Source: Candidatus Brevefilum sp. (GTDB lineage Bacteria > Chloroflexota > Anaerolineae > Anaerolineales > Anaerolineaceae). From it: a DNA stretch of 13,284 nt. The DNA is taken from NCBI GenBank assembly GCA_007119455.1, contig SKPR01000024.1, forward strand, positions 1 through 13,284, given 5' to 3'. This document shows, one piece after another, positions 6,546-13,284 of this stretch. Below the pieces are notes generated by a model. It made no database searches. It was not told the origin of the DNA and saw nothing but the letters and a program-made list of their open reading frames with translations. Each line of letters opens with the position of its first letter. Positions within the stretch are counted from its first letter, which is position 1. The position numbers were made by a program, and so were the translations under genes.

Positions 6546-7727
6546 TTAGTCTTTGAAAATTCGGTTGTAATTCTCTATCGATTCCCGGGTGGTCTTTAGA
6601 AGCCCCTGCAGATATTTGATTTCTTCTCTGCCTACCTGCTGTAAACTATCCTGCAGATTTCTAATCATGGTTTCCATGCTGGCAATTTCCTCGGTGAGGG
6701 TTTCAAGCTCACGGGTCATCTCACGGTTTTGTTCCTCTTGAGCGAGGGTGTAATTGGCCCAGCGTTTTTGATCATCGGATTTGAAGGTCGTCCATTCCTG
6801 GCGGAAGCGGTCTTCATTGAGACGTTGGATTTCAGTGATCTCATTCACCCGGCGATCAAAGCGTTGCGTGACTTCATCCAGACCGGCTTGAGATTTTTTA
6901 ACAGAATTATGGGTATCATCGAGTTTTGCAATCTCTTCTTCCAGGCCATCGGTGGCTTTTTCAATTTCATTGAAGCGCTCCACCCATTGCTTGAACATCC
7001 TGTCTCGATCGATTTGCATTACATTGATCTTCTCAATAAAAGCCGTTTGTTCTTCCAGCCTCTCGGATTCCGCGTCCAGCAGGTTTTTGATCCGGCCTTC
7101 GAATTTCCGGACGGTATCCCCGACAAGATCCTGTTTACCCCGGATTTCATCCTGGCGTTTGCGTATGGCGGAAACTTCTCCCTGAATGTCAGTCAGACGT
7201 TTAACGTCCTGCCGCCGGTTTTCTTCAATCATTCGGAAATTACGTTTGTAATCTTCATCAATATGCCCGATTTCATGCACCTGGCTTTTCACTTCTTCAA
7301 TCAACCTGGCAAGACGGATGTCTTCATCCTTCCGGTCTTCAATGGCTTCTGCCAGGCCATCAAATTCTGCCAGGTGTTTCCGCAATGTCACTACATCGGA
7401 TTGCACATCCTGAATCTGCTGTTGGTTTTTTCCGGTAACGATGAATTTTTCTTGAAAATCACCCTTGATATCATCAATTTTCTTGTTCGCATCGGTTCGC
7501 AAAGCACTGATACTGACTTCGAATTGCTCCAAACGGGCCATCAGAGTGTTCAGCCGGGTGATTTCGCTTTCCATATCCCCCAGCCGTTTTCGAAGGCTTG
7601 AATTCTCTGTTTCATAATTATCCAGCTTACTCTGTAATGATGCGATCACAGTTTTATCATTCCTGCGTTCATTATCCAACCAGGCAAGGCGTTTTTCCAA
7701 CTGTTCTATATCAAGTGTGCTATCCAT
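6546..7727 (-). CDS. Long coiled-coil protein, unknown function
   Basis: A 393-residue, highly charged, soluble protein that is almost entirely coiled coil. Leucine and isoleucine recur at heptad spacing among Glu, Lys, Arg, Asp and Gln from the start (IEQLEKRLAWLDNERRND, LRKRLGDMESEITRLNTLMARLEQ) to the end (LETLTEEIASMETMIRNLQD). No transmembrane segment, signal peptide or ATPase motif is present, so it is not an SMC protein. I do not recognise a named family; general database hits to myosin or SMC-like proteins would reflect the coiled coil only. The ATG at 7727 is chosen because AGGTG sits 6 bases upstream; a GTG at 7736 overlaps that site. It is the first gene of the leftward group, 21 bases before selB, downstream of two TATAAT boxes. 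A scaffold or filament role is possible but not shown. The long open frame on the opposite strand is a composition shadow. Confidence 0.88.
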   Translation of the reverse strand: MDSTLDIEQLEKRLAWLDNERRNDKTVIASLQSKLDNYETENSSLRKRLGDMESEITRLNTLMARLEQFEVSISALRTDANKKIDDIKGDFQEKFIVTGKNQQQIQDVQSDVVTLRKHLAEFDGLAEAIEDRKDEDIRLARLIEEVKSQVHEIGHIDEDYKRNFRMIEENRRQDVKRLTDIQGEVSAIRKRQDEIRGKQDLVGDTVRKFEGRIKNLLDAESERLEEQTAFIEKINVMQIDRDRMFKQWVERFNEIEKATDGLEEEIAKLDDTHNSVKKSQAGLDEVTQRFDRRVNEITEIQRLNEDRFRQEWTTFKSDDQKRWANYTLAQEEQNREMTRELETLTEEIASMETMIRNLQDSLQQVGREEIKYLQGLLKTTRESIENYNRIFKD

Positions 7728-7761
7728 TGTATTCACCTATCATTTTCGGGGGCTCGTAAAG

Positions 7762-7778
7762 CCTCATTTAAAACGAGG
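7762..7778. promoter_or_regulatory. Imperfect palindrome in the leader of the coiled-coil/selB operon
   Basis: CCTCATTTAAAACGAGG: CCTC/GAGG arms around a TTTAAA centre with one mismatched position. It lies just downstream of the nearer TATAAT box (7783-7788) on the transcribed side, where an operator or small leader hairpin could sit. A further short hairpin, GGCT-CGTAA-AGCC, adjoins it at 7751-7763. No regulator can be named. Confidence 0.25.
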
Positions 7779-7782
7779 GTTC

Positions 7783-7809
7783 ATTATATCCTTTTCTGAC
7801 TAGATTATA
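7783..7809 (-). promoter_or_regulatory. Two TATAAT boxes upstream of the coiled-coil/selB operon
   Basis: Reading leftward, perfect -10 hexamers TATAAT occur at 7809-7804 and 7788-7783, 21 bases apart, in the 153-base gap before the coiled-coil gene. The -35 regions are poor: TCAACA at 17-base spacing before the first box, and TGTATA before the second. This is the natural place for the operon promoter. Either or both boxes may be used. Confidence 0.45.
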
Positions 7810-7880
7810 CACAATAGAGCCAGATCTGTTGAACCACAATTAATGATGTACATGTTCGTGCCAAATTAATTATACGGATG

Positions 7881-9293
7881 TTACTGCAACTGTGTGAAAG
7901 CCGTCAAGGTGGTCCTGATGGGGTCAAGGAAGATTTGCGGGAATAAACCCATCAGAATGATCACGACGATAATGATCAAAGCCGGCAGGTAATCGCTCAA
8001 CTTCTCATCCTTCGACCAGGATTGTGGCATGGGCTGTTCGGCTGGTTTTACCAGGCTGGCTATGGCTTTGAATGTAAACAGAAACAAACCGAGGTTGCCT
8101 ACAAACACCCAGATCCCAAGACCTGGTGCAACATCCAGGACGCCGGTGAACAAGGCCGTTTTGACCGGAGACGAAGCTAATAATGGTAAACCGGCAATGC
8201 TGAATTGCGCTGTAACCAGCTCCAGGGAGAGGAAAGGAAACCGCCGGGCAAAACCCTGCATGGTCTGGAGGTTAAGGGTCTCTAAATGCACCTCAAATTT
8301 CGACAGGGTATATCCCCAAAGCCAGTAGGCCATGGCCCGAGCCGGGAATAACATCAATAGCCAGTTCAAACCACCCTGAATGGCCAAACCGAGCGCGATG
8401 AGGGAAAAACCTGTTTCCATGAGGGCGGCAAACCCGAAGGCTCGTTTAAAATCGTCCTGGATGGCGGCCCAAATGCCACCCAACACGACCATCAGACCGC
8501 CAATCATGCGCAACACCTGAAAAACATCCTGGGATGTGCGTAAAAAAGCATATCGATCAAAAAAATTCAACCCAAAGGTCAGTATTGTTGTTGGTAAAAT
8601 AAACAGCAGGAAGCTGGTGACATTGGGATGACTGCTTTCACTGATCATCGGCACCCAGCTATGAAATGGAAAGACGCCCAATAAAAGCGCAAAACCTAAC
8701 CCAAGCACCAGCATGGACTGGCTGACCAGCGGGCTGTCGGGTGGCAATGTAAATATGCCAGTCAGCAACCAGCCAGCGATCAGGATGAAGGGCATGGCAA
8801 TGGTTTGTAAACCCAGGTAACGTAAAATACCGGGTGATGGCCTCTTTTGCGTGTGTGAAAGGGCAGGAATGGTGGCCAGGATAGCTGTCTGTATCAGAAG
8901 CGCAGCATATAAAAAAGGCTGAACGCCCAAGGCCGCCGTCAGCAGACCACTCACCACCAAACTGGTAGGGCGAAATATCTCTGGTGTATCCGTTACCCAA
9001 CTGCTGAGAATCCAGAGGGTCGTGGCAAGATAAACCAGTGCAACTAAGGGCAGCATTTCCGAGACGATCGTGATCTGGCGGCCCAGGAATGCCAGGCGTT
9101 CGACGAAGGTTATGGTGAAGGGACCCAGAGAAAGGGTCAAATCTTCCGGGAAGAAAATCGCCAGCAGGGTTAATCCAAGCGCTGTTGAGATGGATAGGAT
9201 CAGGCTGAGGGTTCGACGCTGGAACAATGTTCCGGTAACCAAAGCCATAAATATTGGCACAAGCACCCATAGGATGGGCGTATTAATGTTCAT
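7881..9293 (-). CDS. NuoN/HyfF-like proton-conducting membrane subunit, channel residues altered
   Basis: A 470-residue membrane protein with about 14 hydrophobic helices, of the complex I antiporter-like family. Signature pieces are GVFPFHSWVP (206-215; family VPFHxWxPD), AIQDDFKRAFGFAALMETG (277-295; family QxxLKRxLAYSSIxHxG) and SIAGLPLLASSPVKTALF (365-382; family SLAGxPPxxGFxxKxxLF). The length is near HyfF or NuoN (about 485-525). By hand alignment the helix 7 lysine is Leu204 and the helix 5 glutamate is Gln135, while Lys283 and Lys378 are kept. A classical proton half-channel therefore looks broken, although hand alignment can be off by a turn. The ATG at 9293 overlaps the previous stop (ATGA) and has AGGGAG upstream, so the genes are translationally coupled. 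It is the last gene of its group. Partners would be the two genes before it; the energy source is unknown. Confidence 0.85.
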   Translation of the reverse strand: MNINTPILWVLVPIFMALVTGTLFQRRTLSLILSISTALGLTLLAIFFPEDLTLSLGPFTITFVERLAFLGRQITIVSEMLPLVALVYLATTLWILSSWVTDTPEIFRPTSLVVSGLLTAALGVQPFLYAALLIQTAILATIPALSHTQKRPSPGILRYLGLQTIAMPFILIAGWLLTGIFTLPPDSPLVSQSMLVLGLGFALLLGVFPFHSWVPMISESSHPNVTSFLLFILPTTILTFGLNFFDRYAFLRTSQDVFQVLRMIGGLMVVLGGIWAAIQDDFKRAFGFAALMETGFSLIALGLAIQGGLNWLLMLFPARAMAYWLWGYTLSKFEVHLETLNLQTMQGFARRFPFLSLELVTAQFSIAGLPLLASSPVKTALFTGVLDVAPGLGIWVFVGNLGLFLFTFKAIASLVKPAEQPMPQSWSKDEKLSDYLPALIIIVVIILMGLFPQIFLDPIRTTLTAFTQLQ

Positions 9294-9910
9294 TCTGCTC
9301 CCTCTTCTTCAGGGGCAGGCGCCAGTTCACCTTCCATTGAGATAAAATAAACACCAACCAGGGCCAAAGCAAGGTTCACGATGACCATCAGTCCAGCCAG
9401 CAATGTGGAGAGTTCCAGGCCAGCATGGATCACTTCAAATCCCGCCAGAAAACTGAGCAGGCTGATAATCGTCAGGTAAGCGCTGGATGTAGTTCCCAAC
9501 TGGACTAATGCCATCCCGATCAACATGATCCCGCTCTGAACAATGACCAGGTCCAACCGGGGAAAGAAATTGGCCTGTAAATCGGGTGCCAGCAAAAAGA
9601 TCAGGATGATCATCAGAAGCCCAACCAGCCCTCTAAAAATCAAGCTGGCACTGGATTCTGATGATGTATCCGGCTTGTTTTGACGAAGACAACTGAGCGC
9701 AATGGCTGCGCTCGCCATCCATCCCACAATCAGTTTGATCACAGACATACCAACCGGCCAGGAAAGTGCCACCAGGGCAAATACAGCCAGGTATTGAATT
9801 CCCAGAGCACCCGTATTGATGCGCCAGTCTCGAAAAACCAGAATAGCCATGGCAGAAATGACAATCACAATGAAAGCCAGGGTGGAAAGCAACATCATAT
9901 CAACCGCCAT
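9290..9910 (-). CDS. HyfE/NuoK-like membrane subunit
   Basis: A 206-residue protein with about six or seven hydrophobic helices and an acidic tail (APAPEEEGAE). The C-terminal half, FLAGFEVIHAGLELSTLLAGLMVIVNLALALVG, resembles the end of hydrogenase-4 subunit E, which carries a NuoK-like fold. It keeps two membrane glutamates (Glu159 and Glu166), as NuoK does with its pair of acidic residues. The length fits HyfE (about 216). Assignment rests on length, topology, this pattern and the neighbours; it is less certain than for the flanking genes. The ATG at 9910 has GGGGG close before it; a second ATG at 9898, just past the upstream stop, with GGCGG before it, is equally plausible and would remove four residues. 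It overlaps the gene before it by up to 11 bases and the gene after it by 4. Confidence 0.7.
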   Translation of the reverse strand: MAVDMMLLSTLAFIVIVISAMAILVFRDWRINTGALGIQYLAVFALVALSWPVGMSVIKLIVGWMASAAIALSCLRQNKPDTSSESSASLIFRGLVGLLMIILIFLLAPDLQANFFPRLDLVIVQSGIMLIGMALVQLGTTSSAYLTIISLLSFLAGFEVIHAGLELSTLLAGLMVIVNLALALVGVYFISMEGELAPAPEEEGAE

Positions 9911-11516
9911 TTCCCCCGGTTATGACCAAAATAAGCAGGACCAATAATAATAATGTCCAGAGTAAACCGCCTTCACCTTCCAGGATGGCTGAGATGGTGC
10001 GAAAAACTTTGCTGAGTGAAGCATGAATCTGCCAGCCCAACCGGTAGACCCATTCCAACCGAAAGACTTTTTCGAGGAGTGGTAGAACCCGTTCCATGAC
10101 CTTAACAAATTTACTGTTTGACGGGAAATGGAGGTAAGGGGGATTGATCCCAAAACGTTGGACGAGGATAACCGCGCCAATGACCAGGAGGGTGCTGATT
10201 AATGCCAGCCACCAGATACCCGGGGTAAACGATCCCGGCCAGCCAACCAGACCCAAGGCGACCAATGCCTGGATGATGACAATCAAACCCAAGGGGTAGA
10301 CCAGGCGGGCCCAAGATTCTAATATGCCAGGCTGCCCACCCGGTTCAAAAATGCGGATAAGAAACCCAAATATCATCAGGGCATGGGCGATAACAAAGAG
10401 AAAAGACCAGAAATTAACCCCATTCGCGACCAGGCCAAACCATCCACTGGCTAGCGGTGTGAAGGGTAGCCCCATCAATCCAAGCAGACCAAAATATTGC
10501 AGGAAATTCATCCTTTGGATTCGGGGATAATAAAGAAACAGAAGGCTTCCTGGCAATAGTAGGGCAATGCCCCAGGCCAGGCTGGCTTGTGGTGCTCCGT
10601 TGAGGACTGAAGCAGTCGCTGGTGCGGCCCAGGCCACAATCCAAAAGGGCCGACCTTCAATCTCATCTGTAGCAGATATCCAACGAACAGCGGCATACAG
10701 TGCAGCAAGGGCCAGCAAGCCATTAAACAGAGGCAACCAGGGTTCAAGGGCGGGGGAGATCAGGTTTGCGGGTAATCTTGCCAGGAGAGTCAGGCTGGCA
10801 GCAACCGGCGCCAACCGGATGATGTTGCCAACACCCCGACGTAATTCGGGCTCTTTAAGAAAGGGCAGGTTGAGCGGAAAAACACCCAGGCGCAATCCAG
10901 CAGCCAGCATGAAGAGAAAGGCCGCTTGCTGGGGGATGCCTGTAAGATCAAAATCACCAGAGACCTGTCTGCCAATACTGGTCCCCAACATGAGTGATAG
11001 AATGGCAGCAGTACGAACCCCATATGAGATAATGATGCGTAAATTATGTTGGGCAGAACTTTTCAATCGCAGCAGGTATACCAGTTCCAGTAAATCACTG
11101 ATAATCCAGATAAGCATCAGTGTCAGGCTGGTACCTGATTGAATGGCCAGCAACCCAAACCCGGTGATAACCAGACCAGCCGACCACGCCTGAGGATTGC
11201 TATCATAACGGGTCCGGGCAGCATCTGAGAGGATGACTGCCAGTGTGATGGTGGTCAGAGCTAAAATATAGGGCCAGGAATCATAATCAAGCAATAAAGA
11301 AAGGCGGCCGACAAGGTAATCGCCGGGAAAACCCCAACTGAGAATCGGCAGGGAGGTCGGCAGACGGAGACGCAGGAATAAAACAACCACCCATGCAATG
11401 GAGGAGGCCACAGCCGCGACCAACCAGCTTGTCCCAAACCTGGGCTGAAGTTTGTCCAATATGAAAATGGTCAGGGATGCTATCAAGAGCAGCCCAACGG
11501 GAAGAAGCAAAAGCAT
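9900..11516 (-). CDS. NuoL/NuoM/HyfB-like membrane subunit, degenerate channel
   Basis: A 538-residue protein with about 14 hydrophobic helices. The middle matches the antiporter-like family loosely: LAAGLRLGVFPLNLPFLKEPE (204-224) stands where the family has GxxxKxxxxPFHxWLPDA, and GLLGLMGLPFTPLASGWF (343-360) where it has SLAGxPPxSGFxxK. By hand alignment the helix 7 lysine is Arg209, and the helix 5 acidic residue is replaced by Asp141 or Glu144. The LKRxLAYSS segment is not recognisable (ATDEIEGRPFWIVAW), and the lysine after GLPFTPL is missing. The C-terminus has an amphipathic stretch (VMERVLPLLEKVFRLEWVYRL), then EGEGGLLW and a final helix, somewhat like the lateral extension of NuoL. 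The ATG at 11516 lacks a clear ribosome site and lies 17 bases after the amidohydrolase stop, suggesting coupling. It is probably the largest subunit of a three-protein membrane complex. Confidence 0.78.
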   Translation of the reverse strand: MLLLLPVGLLLIASLTIFILDKLQPRFGTSWLVAAVASSIAWVVVLFLRLRLPTSLPILSWGFPGDYLVGRLSLLLDYDSWPYILALTTITLAVILSDAARTRYDSNPQAWSAGLVITGFGLLAIQSGTSLTLMLIWIISDLLELVYLLRLKSSAQHNLRIIISYGVRTAAILSLMLGTSIGRQVSGDFDLTGIPQQAAFLFMLAAGLRLGVFPLNLPFLKEPELRRGVGNIIRLAPVAASLTLLARLPANLISPALEPWLPLFNGLLALAALYAAVRWISATDEIEGRPFWIVAWAAPATASVLNGAPQASLAWGIALLLPGSLLFLYYPRIQRMNFLQYFGLLGLMGLPFTPLASGWFGLVANGVNFWSFLFVIAHALMIFGFLIRIFEPGGQPGILESWARLVYPLGLIVIIQALVALGLVGWPGSFTPGIWWLALISTLLVIGAVILVQRFGINPPYLHFPSNSKFVKVMERVLPLLEKVFRLEWVYRLGWQIHASLSKVFRTISAILEGEGGLLWTLLLLVLLILVITGGNGG

Positions 11517-11533
11517 GGATCAGGTTATTCTAA

Positions 11534-12955
11534 TCAACGAAGGATCTCACCTTCATGCCGGTGAAGGAACCGTCCACCACCGGGTTTACCATACCAGTTA
11601 TCACCATCAACGATCTTCTGTCCACGCAGGAAAACCATCACCGGGAAACCTGTGAGATGCCACCCCTCAAACAGATTGTAATCGGTGCGGTGACGGGCAA
11701 TGTTGACACCATATTCAAGTTCTTTATCCGGATCCCAGATGGCAATATCCGCATCAGCACCGGGTACCAAAGCGCCTTTTTGAGGGTAGAGGCCAAAAAT
11801 CCGGGCAGGGTTGGTGCAATGCATGGCCACGAATTGGTTGGGGGTTATCCGGCCGGACACGACCCCGGTGGTCCATAAAATGGGCATCCGATCTCCTAAT
11901 GCGGGCAACCCATTGGGGATCTTGGTGAAATCTTCTCTGCCTAATTCCTTGCCGGGGATGGCCACCTTTTCGCCTTCGTAAGTGATGGGATTGGTGCCAT
12001 CGTAGAAAAACGGGCAATGGTCTGTTGACATGACCTGGATAATGCCGTCTTCAATGCCTTCCCAAAGCCGGGTGTTATCCACTTCTGTCCGCATGGGGGG
12101 TGAGCAGACCCATTTTGCGCCGTCTTCGCGGCGCAGATCATCTTCTACGAAGAATAGATATTGCGGACAGGTCTCCCCCATCATGTTCAGACCATGCTCA
12201 CGGGCATAGGCTAATTGATCCACCTCTCCTGCCGCATTCATGTGCACAAGATAAAGAGGTGCATCCCCTGCCTGGGCTGCCAGAGCTGCGGCTCTTAATG
12301 AAGCTTCCACAGCACCCCAGGCTGGCCTGGTTCGGGCATGGAAGTAAGGGTCTTTATTTCCGGCTGCCAGGGCTTCATCAACCAGGATGTCGATCACATC
12401 ACCATTTTCTGCATGAACGAGGGTCAACATGCCGGCTGCTCGCGCCACACGCATTACACGAAAGATTTCCCCATCCGAAAGACGCAGGCGTCCATTATAG
12501 GCTGTGAACACTTTCAGGCTGGTGACACCCAGATCCGGCAGCGTAAAAATCTCTCTGGCAACTTGCTGATCAAAACGGGTGATATTCATATGAAAGCCAA
12601 AATCAACCGATGCTTTAGGGTCAGCTTTGGCACGCCACCGGGCGATATTTTCTTCCAGCGTTCCTTCATCTTGAGGGACAAAATCAATCACCGAAGTCGT
12701 GCCGCCAAAAGCAGCGGCCTTACCGCCTGTATAATGATCGTCGGATGAAACGGTATTGAACATGGGCAGGTCGAGATGGACATGGACATCAATCCCGCCG
12801 GGCAAGACCAGTTTCCCTTCTGCGTCCACAACTTCTGCATTGGGGTGTGATAGATTCTGTCCGATGAGCTTGATTTTTTCATCTTCGATCAGGATATCGG
12901 CTTTAAATGATTCACTGGCTGTAATCAGCGTTCCGTTTTTGATTAAAGTTTCCAT
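11534..12955 (-). CDS. Dihydropyrimidinase / hydantoinase-type cyclic amidohydrolase
   Basis: A 473-residue cytosolic binuclear metal hydrolase that opens cyclic amide rings such as dihydropyrimidines or hydantoins. All metal ligands of the family are visible: His58 and His60 in DVHVH, the carboxylated lysine Lys148 in SLKVFTAY, His181 in LVHAEN, His238 in LVHMNAAGE and Asp312 in STDHCPF. Tyr153, which contacts the substrate amide, is present, as is the CSPPMR segment. The length is typical (about 460-480). The C-terminal part after GALVPGADADIAIWDP closes the small beta domain. It begins with the METLIKNGTLIT strand, and the ATG at 12955 has CGGAGT about 7 bases before it. Substrate is not decided by sequence: dihydropyrimidinase, D-hydantoinase or a related amidohydrolase are all possible. 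Allantoinase and dihydroorotase are less likely from the motifs. No other pyrimidine-degradation gene is adjacent; the genes after it encode membrane proteins. Confidence 0.93.
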   Translation of the reverse strand: METLIKNGTLITASESFKADILIEDEKIKLIGQNLSHPNAEVVDAEGKLVLPGGIDVHVHLDLPMFNTVSSDDHYTGGKAAAFGGTTSVIDFVPQDEGTLEENIARWRAKADPKASVDFGFHMNITRFDQQVAREIFTLPDLGVTSLKVFTAYNGRLRLSDGEIFRVMRVARAAGMLTLVHAENGDVIDILVDEALAAGNKDPYFHARTRPAWGAVEASLRAAALAAQAGDAPLYLVHMNAAGEVDQLAYAREHGLNMMGETCPQYLFFVEDDLRREDGAKWVCSPPMRTEVDNTRLWEGIEDGIIQVMSTDHCPFFYDGTNPITYEGEKVAIPGKELGREDFTKIPNGLPALGDRMPILWTTGVVSGRITPNQFVAMHCTNPARIFGLYPQKGALVPGADADIAIWDPDKELEYGVNIARHRTDYNLFEGWHLTGFPVMVFLRGQKIVDGDNWYGKPGGGRFLHRHEGEILR

Positions 12956-12972
12956 GGGTTTTACTCCGAGTA

Positions 12973-13001
12973 CTGTTAAATTGAGTTGCTTATCACGTCA
13001 A
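12973..13001 (-). promoter_or_regulatory. Candidate promoter of the amidohydrolase gene
   Basis: Reading leftward, TTGACG (13001-12996), a 17-base spacer, and TAACAG (12978-12973) form a sigma-70-like pair with a good -35 and a poor -10. It lies about 20 bases before the amidohydrolase start, leaving a very short leader. A CATAAT farther upstream is an alternative -10, but it lacks a -35. Confidence 0.35.
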
Positions 13002-13131
13002 TCATTTTAACCGATTATGGTGAAATCAGCTTTGACCTGTTCAGGATTATAATTAATTGAAGAAGCTTTGTAAAACATGGCTTCATCTTACTTTATTCGT
13101 GGTGGAAATAAAAGCGAAAAGGACTAAATCA

Positions 13132-13284
13132 ATGCAAGACAGGATCAGATTTTTATTCAGCAAAATTCGAGAACATCTGTGGATTAAACCATTGATGATC
13201 TGCCTTTTTTCCATTTTAGCAGCTATTGCGGCCAGGCTGGCGGATGAAATTGAGTTTCTCGAAATTGTGCCGGAAATAACAGCC
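13132..13284 (+). CDS. Probable DUF2254 membrane protein, N-terminal part only (runs off the right edge)
   Basis: The only plus-strand gene: 51 codons from an ATG at 13132, open to the window end, with AAAAGGA about 9 bases upstream as ribosome site. The product starts MQDRIRFLFSKIREHLWIKP and continues with a hydrophobic helix (LMICLFSILAAIAARLA), then DEIEFLEIVPEI. A basic amphipathic start, LWxxP, and a first membrane helix are typical of the N-terminus of DUF2254 predicted membrane proteins. That assignment is tentative because only about a tenth of such a protein is visible. It diverges from the amidohydrolase gene with a 176-base shared upstream region. The upstream bases are AT-rich (TAATTAATTGAAG, TTGTAAAAC, TTACTTTATT), but no single promoter stands out. 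Confidence 0.6.
   Translation, partial: MQDRIRFLFSKIREHLWIKPLMICLFSILAAIAARLADEIEFLEIVPEITA

Noticed and set aside
6729..7601. 290-codon open frame on the plus strand opposite the coiled-coil gene
   Set aside because: It lies fully antisense to a clear coding region. Its Phe/Ile-rich product mirrors the Glu/Lys/Asp codons of the coiled coil, and it has no supported ribosome site.
8659..9270. 203-codon minus-strand frame inside the NuoN-like gene
   Set aside because: A frame shadow of the membrane gene; its Cys/Pro/His-rich composition is unlike a real protein.
7881..11516. Complete respiratory complex I or Mrp antiporter operon
   Set aside because: Only three membrane genes are present; no NuoH, J, CD, E, F, G, I or Mrp E-G genes lie on either side within the window.

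Overview
The window reads as ordinary chromosomal DNA of a bacterium. It is most likely an uncultured member of the Chloroflexota (Anaerolineae-like). That placement is inference: it rests on the general feel of the proteins (an M32 carboxypeptidase, a SelB, and a degenerate NuoL/M/N-like membrane set whose first protein has a C-terminal EGEGGLLW segment), on base composition near half GC by eye, and on a CCTCATCCG...TCTCCTCGAGGAGA palindromic repeat of a kind scattered through many anaerobe genomes. No phage, transposase, CRISPR array, rRNA or tRNA gene was found.

Almost everything is on the minus strand, so the transcription order runs right to left. The right edge (13132 onward) starts one plus-strand gene, a probable DUF2254-type membrane protein, divergent from the rest. 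Going left on the minus strand, a dihydropyrimidinase/hydantoinase-type amidohydrolase (11534-12955) is followed after 17 bases by three tightly overlapping membrane genes (11516 down to 7881). These resemble the HyfB/NuoL-M, HyfE/NuoK and HyfF/NuoN membrane subunits of complex I-like enzymes. No soluble redox or hydrogenase subunit is present, and several proton-channel residues appear to be missing.

After a 153-base gap with two TATAAT boxes comes a second group: a cytosolic coiled-coil protein (6546-7727), selB for selenocysteine insertion (4638-6524), a structured palindromic element (4543-4611), a phosphoglycerate-dehydrogenase-like 2-hydroxyacid dehydrogenase (3477-4415) and an M32 carboxypeptidase (1900-3420). 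A strong hairpin-plus-U-tract terminator (1837-1881) closes this group.

Further left are a DUF998-like membrane protein (1128-1778), a 409-base gene-free stretch (719-1127) full of short direct and inverted repeats, a small four-helix membrane protein (338-718), and the start of an exported protein that runs off the left edge.

The best candidates for something undescribed are the orphan complex I-like membrane trio with altered channel residues, its linkage to an amidohydrolase, and the foldable element in the selB 3' region. No complete new defence or mobile system is visible.
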